A DNA stretch of 64,000 bases from Plectrocnemia conspersa (taxonomy: Eukaryota > Arthropoda > Insecta > Trichoptera > Polycentropodidae), in NCBI GenBank assembly GCA_009617715.1, contig VTFK01000068.1:496001-560000 (forward strand), read 5' to 3'. Position 1 is the first letter of the stretch, and each line of letters starts with the position of its first letter. This document shows positions 1-10,891 of the stretch, piece after piece. Both the position numbers and the translations under genes were made by a program. Below the pieces are notes generated by a model, which was not told where the DNA came from, made no database searches, and saw only the letters and a list, made by a program, of their open reading frames with translations.

Positions 1-598
1 TGATATAATTTATATAATATGTTAACGCAATATTCAAAATGCAGATATAAAAGTTACACTTATTTTTTTATCATTCGGTCTATATTATCTCACCCTTTAT
101 AAAGACGATACTATTTTCAATCGCCGTAAACATTTTTTAACTGTAAATAACCCACCATTATAAAACGCTTATGGGGTCGAGCCGAATTGACGTCTAAATC
201 CGTCTCTCTCTTCATTCAGATCGGTTATTGCCAATAGCCGATTGTTAAATACGTGTAACCCCATAAGTGGCCGTCAATACACATCGATCCCCAGTTTTAT
301 ATTTATAATATAATACTATCCGATTTTTTTTTCACTCGCGGTCTCGTCGCTCATTCGACAATGATCGACAGTGATCGTGGAAAGGCGAGTAAGCCCCTTC
401 AAGGGGGGCATTACGCCCTTATTGATGAGGATCGATGGCCCTATTTTCATTATTAGACCCCCTCGGAGATGGCGAGAGCTCAGATCTAGCCGGGATTTAA
501 ATGCTTTCAGATTATTGCGCTCGGATTTACTCGGTCGATTGGTTTGCATTTAATTCGTATTTTATTTTTAGCTTTGGTCATATTCATAAATGTACTCA
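1..598. other. intergenic, no gene seen
   Basis: A+T-rich flank followed by a G+C-richer patch at about 360-545. A 10-bp inverted repeat, CTTATGGGGT at 168-177 and ACCCCATAAG at 258-267, brackets 80 bp. Short open frames in the patch on both strands match no family I recognise and are probably chance. Confidence 0.6.
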
Positions 599-599
599 T

Positions 600-830
600 T
601 GCATGTAACTACTTTTAAGGGTCCTTCAAGGGTTCAACTTAAGCCCTCTGATCTATTGATGACATAAATACGGCAGCTACAAATGATTTTCTTTTGTATA
701 CTGATGACTTAAAATTGTCTATGGAGTGATTTAGATTGTATTTGGGGATTAACTATCATTAACCATCTGCCTTTTAGTATTGTAAAATGGCATTTTCCCG
801 ATCCCATTTACCGTCAAATTTTAGTCGATT
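600..830 (+). pseudogene. CR1/Jockey-group reverse transcriptase fragment
   Basis: A short relic of the same non-LTR retrotransposon family as the copy at 3958-5345. The stretch from about 665 reads as the reverse-transcriptase palm, with residues like ND..TA....FLLYTDDLKL; YTDD stands where the better copy has YSDD. Nucleotide identity to 4720-4960 is easy to follow (gacataaatac, cttttgta, gatttaaaatt, accrtctgccntttagt), but several short deletions and frame breaks remove most of the catalytic domain. It has no ends of its own and cannot be active. Assignment to the family is firm; the exact limits are approximate. Confidence 0.75.
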
Positions 831-1799
831 ATCACGAAACGTGATTTGATTGAGTTCGCCGTTGATATTTTTAATGCCTCATACATGTGTTTTTTTTTGT
901 TAATTATTAAACTGAAGTGAACACTTGTGTTTATAATAGTGGTCGATAGTCTAAAATTAATTTTATTTAATCTGAGTTGATTTGCTAAGCACGTCTAGAG
1001 TGCGTGGTGCTCAACCGAAGGCTTTTGTATTAAAGCCTGGTACTTGTCCGAGAATACATTAAGCCCTCGTTAGTATAATACACGTAGACAAATACAGGCA
1101 CGGCTATTGATTTCTGCATCCTTTCACGCATCGGCGTCCGTGACCATATGGATGACGTATCCGCGGACAGTGGCACGGAATGAATGAGTGCCAAGAGGCA
1201 TATTCGTACCCCATACATGGCGCTCCGGTCTCTGTGGTCTCTGCTACGTGACCGACCAGGTGTTGTCGCCTATAAGGGTTAACGACTACATACGTGAGAT
1301 ATTGCATTTTGAGCGAGCGAATGAACCGAGACGTTTCGGTCTAAAAGCTTGAATGGTCAATTGAGTTCACCCATGTAAGAATGATATTAGCAAAGTACAA
1401 ATACAAAGCCCAGAAAATATTTGAAAAGCAATTTTTATGGTTTCACATTTAGAACAGCCTTTTGTGTATGTTTCAACAAAGTTGCCATGGACCTTAATGC
1501 GTTTGGTGAACCTGGGAACGAGTTTTCGATTCTGCCTCGCTCGCTCCTTTTCGAAAACATCACATATTTTCTTTATAGTAACTTGTTACTGCTTCAAACC
1601 ACCACGACACAATTAGACACATTTTGCTTTTTTATATAGTCATTTCCATAAATAAATCAATAAAGCCATATCAAGTCCCATTAGTTATCGCCGCATTAGT
1701 TTATTAGCGTTTTTTTTTTCAATCTGTCTTTAGGTCCTGAAATTCAGCAAAACTTTTATCTTTAAATTGCCCATCAGTGATTCATAAAAATAACTATGA
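831..1799. other. intergenic, no gene seen
   Basis: From about 980 to 1330 the sequence is richer in G+C and CpG than its surroundings. Overlapping open frames there on the minus strand (62 and 67 codons) show no domain. The rest is A+T-rich. No repeat family recognised. Confidence 0.55.
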
Positions 1800-3250
1800 A
1801 TATTTTTTCCCTATGTACCATGTAATAAATAAATTGAGCAATTTATTAAGATGTTTCTCGTCCTTACTTATATTTTCATCTCGCATCTTCCAATTCTTCC
1901 TTGACAATTTTTATTTTTAATTCTTTGTGAACAATAAAGTTTGAGACATACCATGGAGCATCTAATATGACTCTTAAAAATTTTTTTTTTGAGGATCTGA
2001 ATTATTTCTATGTTGAAGTTGCTTGCTGATCTCCAGAGTTGAATACTGTACATCCAAATTGGCTTAAATCTCAACTGTCAATTGAGAGGTTTTGCCAATT
2101 AGCCAGTAATATTTTATTATATTAGTTGCTCTATTATACTCTAAATGTGAGCTTTCCGTGTAAGTCTCCTGTCGAGATACATCTCCAAATACTTCAAACT
2201 ACAGGCGGCCCTCTACTTTTGCACATAATTGGTTCCTGAAAATGTGTGCGAATGTTGAATGCACGAAAGTCGAGGGGAGTAAAAAAATTTAAATTGTGTG
2301 TATTTTAAAATACTTATTTATCAAGTAAATATAAGATGTTTAAGAGGCGTTTAAGTGGGGTTTGCGGGTGTTTCCTTTGAAAAGTTATCAAGAGTTAACT
2401 GTTTTCCACTATTCTTTTTCTTTTCTTCATATAGTATTTTATAACATGCTATGTTTTTATTGATCGCCCTACGCACTTGAGATATGCGTTCTCCATTGGG
2501 ATCACAATCTTTCATAATATTTAAAAATGTGTCAAGGTGCGTGAAGGCTTCATTCATATTTTTCATTGTTAAAGAGTTTTCCAAAATAAACCTATCTCAT
2601 CTACATTAAATATTTGGCTAGAGGAATATTCTCCATCTTCAATACTTTTAGATAATTGAGAAATAAAATCTTTTGCAGCATCTTTATCCGCATCAGCGGA
2701 TTCTCCAGTAAATTTAATATTATGAAAAGAATACATCATTTTAAAATTATAAAATCAACCGTTACTTGCTTGAAAAACTGTGTTAAAATATTTTTTAATC
2801 TATTCTTCCAATATTTGTGCAAACTAAGAGCTTTTGCTTGAATAATTTAAATACTCAGAGGCACATCTTTTTGATGTTGGTCATAGATCTACGATGACAA
2901 AGATTTTCCATTTCATCCATGTTTTTTTTTTTTGCTGATTTTTTGGAAACATATCACTAAAGATTGTGGAAATATATCTTTATTTTAATTTTGAACGTAT
3001 TCTTTAATTATATTTTTATTTTGCAAAATTGAACATAACGTAGAAAGTCGAGGGCCGCCTGTATATGCTTGTAGAATTATAGAATTATTTATTCGGACGG
3101 GAGGACATGTTTTGTTTTTCATGGTAAACGTAACATGGACAGACTTTTACTCATATGCCTCTATTCTATAAATTAATTTTTGTATTTTGCTGAGGATTTC
3201 TTGGAGATTAGTAGACACTGCATCCAGATTCTCGGGATTATTTATTTATT
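1800..3250 (-). pseudogene. Jockey-type reverse transcriptase, 3' part, split by a Tigger insertion
   Basis: Decayed C-terminal part of a Jockey-clade non-LTR retrotransposon reverse transcriptase, read on the minus strand. Upstream of the insertion (3250 down to 3064) the frame gives a stretch containing KSVHVTFT and TCPPV, typical of the segment after the YADD box. Downstream (2199 to about 1860) it resumes with KYLEMYLDRRL, then PIWMYSIQLW, SASNFNIEI and DAPWYVSN, the usual order in Jockey thumb and C-terminal regions. Frameshifts and stops break it. The two halves join in register around the TA at 2200-2201 and 3062-3063, so the 860-bp Tigger derivative landed in this copy. The 5' end, endonuclease and catalytic YADD box are absent. 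Confidence 0.85.
2202..3061 (-). mobile_element. internally deleted pogo/Tigger transposon, copy 1
   Basis: An 860-bp DNA transposon relic of the Tc1/mariner superfamily, pogo/Tigger group. It begins CAGGCGGCCCTC and ends with the inverse GAGGGCCGCCTG, flanked by TA on both sides (2200-2201 and 3062-3063). On the minus strand from the right end there is a piece of the N-terminal HTH (CSILQNKN), the start of the CENP-B-type DNA-binding domain, the first catalytic aspartate region, then a jump to the C-terminal tail (open frame 2351-2584: NMNEAFTHLDTFLNI ... QLTLDNF). The region with the other two DDE residues is gone. Compared with copy 2 it also lacks about 200 bp just inside the right end. 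It sits in a Jockey reverse-transcriptase relic. Confidence 0.88.
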
Positions 3251-3429
3251 TAAATGGGCGGGCGGTTACTTTTAAAACAGGGAATGCGGTCAGGGGGGGG
3301 GTCAAAAAACTATATTTTTTAAATTTATTTTCTTTATTTTTTGAAAATTAATTTAATTCGACACTCCTTACAAAAGTTATCAATAACCGCATCATACAAT
3401 ATATTTTTACTTTTATTACATTTTTTCGA

Positions 3430-3690
3430 TTGATATTAATGCAAGAGCTGACAATCTATTCTCACTTTGACTATTTCAAGTGAGTGTATTTATTATTTTT
3501 ATTGTAGAAAATGCTCTTTCTACAGTAGCACTTGTCGCCGGTATGGTAAAAATTAATTTAATTAAATTGAATATTTCTGTAAAAATATATTTTACTTTAT
3601 TTTTAATAAACACATTATTAATGCAATTTATAGATTTTAAAATATATATATAAATAAGTTTACTTTTCAACCTCATAAAATTTTAAAAAA
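3430..3690 (-). pseudogene. hAT transposase C-terminal dimerisation region, fragment
   Basis: The minus-strand frame contains LIKLIFTIPATSATVERAFS followed by TIKIINTLT and, after a frame break, NRLSALALISIE. This is the conserved hAT C-terminal dimerisation motif (IP.TSA..ER.FS, then RLS.LALLSIE) found in hAT transposases and domesticated relatives such as ZMYM1-like and ZNF862-like proteins. Only the last 80 or so residues remain. A run of nine G at about 3293-3301 lies just downstream and could belong to the element's terminal region, since many hAT ends carry such runs, but no inverted end or 8-bp target duplication was found. Not functional. Confidence 0.8.
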
Positions 3691-3957
3691 TGCCATACGA
3701 GCGTTGAAGTGAAATCAAAAGCGGTTCAGGAAAATTCTTTTCGTATTCCTTAAATTTAGAACATTCAGGATCTAAAGTGTACGAGGGATTTCACACCTGC
3801 CCGGCTATAGGTATGGGAAGCCGGCAGCTCCCACTGCGAGACATGAAGGCCGAAAGTCCGGAGAAATAAACAGATTCAAAACGTCAACCGCATGAACGGT
3901 TTTTGTACTGACTATAAATACGAGTACGAGTAACATCTTAAGTTCTTGTGCGCATGC

Positions 3958-5345
3958 GCAACTGATTAAATTCCCGATATGACGGTTCACAAAATATTTC
4001 TGACGATTTTGCACAATATTTTCGTTCTGTTTTCGAGGAATCTTTTTCTCCTTCTGCTCAGTCGCTTCCTTCTTCATGTTCTTGGTCTTCAATACTGACC
4101 ATTAAAAAAACTGAGCACTTAGATCTTAAATACGGATTTAATAAATTAAAGGGCGTTCTTCTGGACCTGATTTAATTCCCGATTTATTTTGAAGGGTTGC
4201 GAGTCAGTCTCGCTGCTCCTCTAAAATGTATTTATGATCTGATTCTCAAAACATCATCATTTCCTGATCTATGGAAATGCACAAAAGTCACCCCTATTCA
4301 TAAAAAAGGGTACAAATTATATATAAAGAATTATAGACCAGTCGCAGTGTTGTCAGCTCCTGCTAAATTATTTGAAATAATTATTCATAAATATCTCTAT
4401 AATCACTTTCAGCAAGTTTTGTTAGACCAACAGCACGGGTTTCGTCCTGCCCGTTCCACTGTTACTAACCTTTTGTCGTTCACCAAAACGGTGACAACTT
4501 CTCTCGATGCGGGAATTCAAGTAGACGTCGTGTATACAGATTTTGAGAAAGCCTTTGACAAAGTTTGTCATAGGTTATTATTAAAAAAATTGTCGAACTT
4601 CGGTTGCTCAGATAATTTAACTCGGTTATTCTCGAGTTATTTAAGCAATCGTAGACAGTTGTAACCTATGGTGGACGATTGTCAAAAGAATATTTTACCC
4701 CTTCGGGGGCTCTTCAAGGATCTAATCTGGGACCTCTGCTTTTTGTGTTATTTATTAATGACATAAATACAGCAATTAAAAATTCAAGTTTTCTTTTGTA
4801 CTCGGATGATTTAAAATTATATAAATGCATTCGATCTGTTGTGGACTCCTTCTCTCTACAAAGTGATTCAGACTCTCTGTGGAGATGGGCTTCCATTAAC
4901 CGTCTGCCCTTTAGTGTCGGAAAGTGCCATACTGTGTCATTTTCTCGATCCCGTTCGCCATCAGCTTATTTCTACCATCTCGGTGGTAACATTTTGACTA
5001 GAGAAACTTCCACTAAAGATCTCGGAATCACTTTCGAAAGCAAATGGAGGTTCTCTCTACACATACACGACGTCTGTGATAAATCTTCCAAGATGCTCGG
5101 CTTTGTCATTATCTACTCAAACATTTTTGATAAAATAGACAAAATCCTTATTGGTCTGTAAAATTTCATGTCTCTTAGTTTTTTTTCTGGTTTTGAAATA
5201 AGTATACACTGTGCCATCTTCCATTATGTTGAAAAATATTGCGTTAAAAAATATATAAATGCTATTTTTGTCATGAGACTCAGAATCATTCTTTTCCCAG
5301 GGTCCGCGCTCGCTTTCGCATATGAGCCCGTACCTTGTAATAATA
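3958..5345 (+). mobile_element. CR1/Jockey-group non-LTR retrotransposon, truncated and mutated
   Basis: The longest retrotransposon relic in the window. The reading starts near 3990 with SDDFAQYFRSVFEE, continues through HLDLKYGFNKLKG and the reverse-transcriptase core, and fades after about 5340 in a thumb region with IHCAIFHYVEKY, where relatives have a conserved HC...E.VQ.KF segment. There is no 5' untranslated region, gag-like ORF1 or endonuclease, as expected from 5' truncation during target-primed reverse transcription. Single-base indels change frame near 4195 and 5165 and a stop separates the two long open pieces. The 3' end has short TAA-type repeats near 5337-5350 that may be the original tail. 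At least three other fragments of this family lie in the window. Confidence 0.85.
4197..5161 (+). pseudogene. reverse transcriptase domain of the 4 kb element (two open pieces)
   Basis: RNA-dependent DNA polymerase that would copy the element's transcript at the target site. The first piece, 4197-4664, carries fingers and palm motifs: CTKVTPIHKKG, NYRPVAVLS, GFRPARSTVTNLLSF, then VYTDFEKAFDKVCH with the first catalytic aspartate. A stop at 4662-4664 cuts it at NRRQL. The second piece, 4679-5161, has PSGALQGSNLGPLLFVLFIN and SFLLYSDDLKLY, the catalytic double aspartate in a YSDD context, then the GKC and STKDLGI segments. Both catalytic regions are intact; only the stop and end frameshifts kill it, so this copy is younger than its relatives at 0.6, 7.7 and 39 kb. 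Homology to Jockey/CR1-group enzymes is clear, the exact clade is not. Confidence 0.88.
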
Positions 5346-7659
5346 ATGATGTATGGCTGTATTTATGTATTAATACATAAAATATTATTTCCGAGCAGAG
5401 GCATCGAGGCAAGCCTTAATGGTCGATGGAGTTCAATGGTTGAGCTTAAACAGCTGAGCTTTTAACCATTTGTTTTTACACGGTACGCACTTTGAACAGT
5501 CGAACGATTAACAAATGCAAAAATAGAACCGAGAGCAAATGGTGAACAAAACGCAGAGCGAATGGTCCAAGACGGTTGCGGTTCAAAAGCATCAAGGCAG
5601 CTCGAGCTTTTACGTTTCAGTTGAACGCTTAAAGGCAGTAAACAATATAAGGGAATGGAGCTAAACACTGGAGTGAAAACGGAGAAAAAATCTGGTAACC
5701 AGTTCAGTTCGCGTCTGGCGAGCATGGAGCAATTTACAACAACTCAAAAACTGCGTGACACGTTCGAAATGGAGTTTGAAAAGTTTTTCTTTTTTCAGTA
5801 CGAGGTACTTATATAGCCATTGAAAAGAGACGATATACAAATATACACAGACTTTGCCAAAATAGTGACTTGCCTTCCGAATAAATGTATTGTATAATAA
5901 TATGATAAAATATGAGCCACAAATTCTTTATTGAATACGTCAATTAAAAACCATCAACTTTGACGAGGTAAACTTATTTTATGTTCGCTGTTCATGATTA
6001 AATGGTCGTCCCTTCGCTTGCTTAAAAGATGCCTTTCAGCATTTTTTCGCAAAAGTAAAATTTTGTGCAAGGTGTATGTATGATACATACGTATGTATTA
6101 CTAAAAAATAAAATGGCACGATCTCTACATACACATTATTCTCAGTTGTAGAAAAAATTTTTGCCAGAGCCAATTCTACGAATCCCTGTGCGACATGATC
6201 CATATGTTTGGCCATATCGGGAATCGGAGAAAACTGGTTATGTGTCGTAAAACACATCGTCGGACGCCGTGGAAACTATTTTTACCAACGACAAGTAAGT
6301 CCGTTTAGGGTCACCGTGTAATCCGAATCCGAAATCAACATTCCTAGCAATTACATAGCTACCCTGTACCTGCACGAACGCGATTTCTTCTCGAGATTGT
6401 CGCGTAACTCTTTTTTTTTTTTCGCAAAGCATTTCATACATGCTTTAAATGATTTCTTTTAATGGTCGTCGAGTGTATTAAAACATTACTTATAAGATAA
6501 TGTTTAATTAAAGTTTCTACTTCAGCGTTTTGAAACGTCAGGCGAAATATGCACATTATTTTTTATTGCATCTCTCTTTTAAACCGTAATATGACATTGT
6601 ATAACCATAATTTGACTGTGTAACTATAGGATGTGGGTTGATTATTTAACACTAGCTTCGAAAAATATTATTAAAAGTAAGACAGTATATAAAGGGTTAG
6701 GAATATTTAGAACTAAATAGCTTGATTTAGAAATTATCAAATAAATTAATTATTATTCTATTCCAAAACTTTGTTAAGTGATTACAATCAATTTTAGTCG
6801 TACTTTTACCTTTAAGGAGTACTGTCACTTATTAAACACATACTTTTTACCTTATCTAAAGTTAAAATTTCAGGATCAAATAATTAAAAAATATATTAAA
6901 AGTCATCATAAAATAGATGAAATAATTAATTCATACTATATTGTGTCTATACATTTAAGAGATACGATATGTCTTAAATAGTCATTTCTAAATTCATTAA
7001 GCTCCTTGTGCAGAAATAGAAGTCATGCCATTTGGAAATGTACCGTCAAATGCAAGAAAACGCTTCTCGACACATAAATGGTCATCGAGTGGTTGAGGAT
7101 GGTTTTCTTGAGAAAGATGACTTGATGTAGTAGCCTACCCTATACAGCCTTGTTTGTAAAACCGATATCAACAAAAACGCATCCCACACGCGCGCGTGTT
7201 CTTCAGCGGTGCCGCACCTTTTTTCGTCGATGAGATACTCGTTTCACGAGCGGTTATACAAACACTAATTTCCTATTTTGGCATTTGACGCTTGTACTTG
7301 CTCTTTTAAGTATAGACCGTTTGAGACTTACGTCTAAGCGAAGTGCTTCTTTTTTAAAAAAAAAAACACGGTTTTATTCTGTGGTAATACAAGAACCATA
7401 GTTAATTTAATATAACTTGTATTTACTATGAAATAAAGTATTATTTAATTCCAAATAAACTGATATGACGTTATATATCGAATGAAATTATCATTATAGC
7501 AAAAATATTTTATTAATGTTATTTGCAACATATTGCTATAATAATACTTTCAATGGCTATAAAGATATCGCTGATGTTTTCGCGGAGTATTTATATCACT
7601 TCTATGACTTATAGAGATAACCTAGCTGGTATTATAGTTCGCTTTATCCATTACGAAAT
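5346..7659. other. intergenic, no gene seen
   Basis: Moderately A+T-rich. 5400-5760 and 6000-6460 are more complex than the background, but the open frames there (87 codons or fewer) show no domain. A perfect 14-bp palindrome ACACGCGCGCGTGT lies near 7186. No element ends recognised. Confidence 0.55.
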
Positions 7660-7865
7660 TGACATTCTTGGTTTAGAGGAGCTCAAATCGCGTAGTTCCG
7701 CAAGACTGTACTTCATATCTGGCTTCATATTTCAAAGCTCTCAGATTAATCTCGTTTCTCTTATGTGATGTTTTTTTTTATTTGTCACCTAAAACTTCAT
7801 TGTTTTCTGATTTGCGGAGATGTATGAAAGTCACTCTGATCTACAAAAAATGTGATAAATCGTGT
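7660..7865 (+). pseudogene. CR1/Jockey-group reverse transcriptase fragment
   Basis: From about 7815 the plus strand reads DLRRCMKVTLIYKKC, which aligns with DLWKCTKVTPIHKKG in the copy at 4265-4310. The preceding 150 bp can be aligned weakly to the segment just upstream in that copy. Only the start of the fingers domain remains and nothing follows. It abuts the 3' end of an unrelated minus-strand Jockey fragment, so this is a junction of two old insertions. Good for the core 50 bp, weaker upstream. Confidence 0.6.
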
Positions 7866-7994
7866 ATCGAAAAAATATTAGTGGGTTAGTGTGATTTCAC
7901 AATTTTTTTTTATAATATTTGAAGGCTAATATGCATTTTTTGTAAGATTAGTATAAAAATGTGTATTGTATATCATTTTTATAGCTTTATTTTG

Positions 7995-8065
7995 TATGAC
8001 TTGCAATCTAAAAAAAAATATTGCTGTTACTCTATATGACTTGCAATCTAGAAAAAAATATTGCT
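7995..8065. repeat. 31-bp unit repeated twice, period 40
   Basis: TATGACTTGCAATCTA plus an A-run and ATATTGCT occurs at 7995-8025 and again at 8035-8065 with one substitution. It lies in the C-terminal end of the minus-strand Jockey relic, so it is a local duplication after insertion. Confidence 0.85.
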
Positions 8066-8413
8066 ATAATTGTTTATAGAATAAAATTTTATTTTTTATG
8101 ATTGGCACGCTCTTTTTATTAACCACTTCGGTCAAAGGGCCGCAATAGCGGCAAGCTCTTTAAAGCAATGTTCCAAAATATGTCTCTTAAATTTAAGCTT
8201 GAAGTCCGTCTGTTGCCCAGGTATTTTAAGTTTGTTCTCTATATCGCGTTACTGCCTTGTTCTTTTGGAAGTTTTATGAAAATAATTGCTTCTGTTTTAA
8301 TTCGGTTAATTTCAATTTACCACTTTTCAAAATATTTCATAAGATTTTTGTAAATTATTTGCGATTGGTGTAAGACCGTAAGTACTTGTTATAATAGCTG
8401 TATCGTCAGCATA

Positions 8414-9479
8414 CAGTCGGCCCTCGACTTTCGCACATAATTGGTTCCTGAAAATGTGTGCGAATGTTGAATGTACGAAAGTCGAGGAAAGTAAAAAAAT
8501 TTAAATTGTGTGTATTTTAAAATATTTATTTATCAAGTAAATATAAGATGTTTAAGAGGCGCTTAATTGAGGTTTGCGGGTGTTTCCTTTGAAAAGTTAT
8601 CAAGAGTTAACCGTTTTCCACTATTCTTTTTCTTTTCTTCATATAGTATTTTATAACATGCTATGATTTTATTGATAGCCCCACGCACTTGAGATATGCG
8701 TTTTCCATTGGGATCACAATCTTCCATAATATTTAAAAATTTGTCAAGGTGCGTGAAGGTTTCATTCATATTTTTCATTGTTAAAGAGTTTTCCAAAATA
8801 AACTTGTCTCATCTACATTAAATATTTGGCTAGAGGAATATTCTCCATCTTCAATAATTTTGGATAATTAGGAAATAAATTCTTTTGCAGCATCTTTATC
8901 CGCATCAGCCGATTCTCCAGTAAATTTAATATTATGAAAAGAATACCTCATTTTAAAATTATAAAATCAAATGTTACTTGCTTGAAAAACCGTGTTAAAA
9001 TCTTTTTTTAATCTATCCTTCCAATCTTTGTGCAAAATAAGAGCTTTTGCTTGAATAATTGAAATACTCAGAGGGACATCTTTTGATGTTGGTCATCGAT
9101 CTACGATGACAAAGATTTTCCATTTCATCCATGTTTTTTTTTGCTGTGTTTTTTGGAAACATATCTTTAAAGATTGCGGAAATATATCTTTATTTTCCAC
9201 AATTTTGAACAAATTTCTTAATTATATTTTTATTTTGCAAAATTGAACATATCGTAGACTTGTTTGTATCATACGGGCGTCCATCTTTGTCTTGAATCAT
9301 GTGAAGTTTATGAGTCCTTGATTTATTTTTGTTCGTATCAACACAAGTTTTTCCGTTTGTCACTCGTGTTTATATTTTATTTAATTAAAAATTTTTTTTT
9401 TTTAAAAATTGTTTTTTTTTAATATGCGAAATAGCGAATTGTGCGAAAGTCGAACGTCCGAAAGTCGAGGGCTAGTCGA
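8414..9479 (-). mobile_element. internally deleted pogo/Tigger transposon, copy 2
   Basis: The longest copy of the Tigger derivative, 1066 bp. The left end is CAGTCGGCCCTCGACTTTCG. The right end is a slightly degraded inverse (CGAAAGTCGAGGGC then TAGTCGA). TA flanks both sides (8412-8413 and 9480-9481). On the minus strand: N-terminal HTH piece with TNKSTICSILQNKN, CENP-B-type DNA-binding domain (about 9130-8880), the first DDE aspartate region, then directly the C-terminal tail in open frame 8563-8796. It retains about 200 bp near the right end that copy 1 lacks, including a second GCGAAAGTCG motif at about 9443-9452. It interrupts a Jockey reverse transcriptase just before its YADD box. Confidence 0.88.
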
Positions 9480-9705
9480 TAGATTTAGGATATCGTTCGT
9501 ATACAATATAAAGAGAATAATAATAATAATCTGATCAAGAACTGCAGCTGAAATTTTATGCGGTATCGAGTGTTTATTATTTATTGAAACGACATAGCTT
9601 CTACTTCTCAGATATAAACGCACTATGGGTTTTGTATCTGTATAGTTTATGGATCAAACTATCGTGTCATACTGTATCGAAAGCTTTCTCAATATTTAAC
9701 ATTTA

Positions 9706-10060
9706 AAGACCGTTACTCTTTTTCATATTAAAATTAATATTACGATACTGTTTCCCAACCATTTAATGACACATACAAATACAAAATAGTATGTTTGGTT
9801 CAAAATTAAGTTTGACATACCTATTTCACATCGAAACATTTTCACTTGGACACCGCTGATTTTATCATCCATACAACATCAACTTAAATTACAGACATTC
9901 CTTTAACAATTCACTCGCACATCGCGTGATTATAAAAAAGCAAGTGAAATGCAGTCGCTCGGCGAAAGTGTTCGTGTTTGCTTTTCATATAATGTTTTGA
10001 CATAGTCAGATAAATACATCTGACATGTTTATGTCATACGGCCAGTGGCTTCCGTTACGT
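9706..10060. other. intergenic, nothing recognised
   Basis: A+T-rich, no open frame of note. It leads into a G+C-richer island starting near 10030. Confidence 0.55.
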
Positions 10061-10203
10061 TCTGGGAACGAAGCGTGCATTCCCAGAGCGTAAATTCGCC
10101 ATCGGATGCATTTCACATACGAATGCGAAATGTTTATTGCCAGTCTCTGGCAATAATTTCCTATTCGGTCCGGCAGCTACTACTGCTCACCCACCTGTGA
10201 GCA
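10061..10203. other. cluster of three perfect stem-loops in a G+C-richer island
   Basis: Three perfect hairpins lie within 143 bp: TCTGGGAA/TTCCCAGA (10061-10068 and 10080-10087, 11-nt loop); TTATTGCCAG/CTGGCAATAA (10134-10143 and 10147-10156, 3-nt loop); TGCTCAC/GTGAGCA (10184-10190 and 10197-10203, 6-nt loop). A fourth weaker pairing, CATTTC with GAAATG, lies between the first two. The stems are G+C-richer than the surroundings. This could be a structured RNA, a conserved regulatory element or chance. No known family is recognised and no coding is seen. Confidence 0.5.
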
Positions 10204-10524
10204 ACGGGGTTAAAACTGTCTCTCGACTAAGATAATTAACTCCGCAAGGGGTAGTGACGACAATAACTTGCTCGTTTCGGGAGAGAGAGAGGGGAAACTC
10301 TAAAGAGACACACAATGGACCAGCCGCTGCCACGCTGGGAATATCCATTTCGTTAAATTGTGGATGTGATGGAAGTTTTCCACAAAATCTCTCATATCAA
10401 GATTTCTATTCTTAAGAAGTAAAATGAAAAATTAAAGTGATATTCTAAAAGTAAAAATATATATTCATTCTAGATTATGGTTATTAAACATATTTTTTTG
10501 GAATCGACAAATAATATATACATA

Positions 10525-10680
10525 CAGGGCCACCGAGAGCGAGCTGGAAAAACAATGCTTCCGGGCCTCATGACAAAAATGGCATTTCATATATTTTTAA
10601 CATCTTATTATAATTTCTTGATAAAATAATTATATGCTACAAATAAATGTAAAAATAAGCCACCGTTGCGAGATATTTTA
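10525..10680 (+). repeat. hAT-end-like repeat, copy 1
   Basis: It starts CAGGGCCACCGAGAGCGAGC and shares CCGGGCCTCATGACAAAAATG-like sequence and a later AGCCACCRTTGCGA block with the repeat at 36019-36200 in the same orientation and spacing. CAGGG openings followed by GGGCC blocks are usual for hAT terminal regions, so this is probably one end of a hAT element. No partner end or 8-bp duplication was located. Confidence 0.6.
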
Positions 10681-10780
10681 ATGTGATATTAAATTAAAAT
10701 TATCTACTCATAATATTTATTTATAAATTAGTCATGTTTTTTTACTGCTCAGTGTTGCCATATAGTAATATTCCAGTCCA

Positions 10781-10840
10781 TGTCAAAAGCAATAAAATCG
10801 TGCCATCGCAGTGAAAACGCTTGATTATCAAGCGTTTTTA
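10781..10840. repeat. partial copy of the foldback element, with its own hairpin
   Basis: Carries TGTCAAAAGCAATAAAATCG, the same core as the palindrome at 10892-11106, then TGCC and CGCAGTG, ending in a perfect 11-bp hairpin AAAACGCTTGA / TCAAGCGTTTT (10814-10824 and 10828-10838, loop TTA). The corresponding hairpin in the larger palindrome has different bases but the same position, so pairing has been kept or regenerated. Confidence 0.7.
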
Positions 10841-10891
10841 TTATGTATTTTGATAACAATATTACGAGTGAGAATTTAATAAAACCATCTA

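Larger units (their letters stand above)
7920..9705 (-). pseudogene. Jockey-type reverse transcriptase (YADD), split by a Tigger insertion
   Basis: Minus-strand relic of a second Jockey-clade element. Entering from 9705 the frame gives NIEKAFDTV, then RSYVVSINNKHSIPHKISAAV and LFILYTNDILNLST at 9482. It resumes past the inserted Tigger at 8411 with YADDTAIITS and LQKSYEIF, and ends near 7940 with LQVIQNKAIKMIYNTHFYTN, the usual C-terminal VIQNKA.K motif. The YADD catalytic box is present but frameshifts and stops are many, and a 40-bp tandem duplication (7995-8065) lies at the C-terminal end. The Tigger element entered a few codons before YADD. Residue content differs from the YSDD family at 4 kb. 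Confidence 0.85.
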
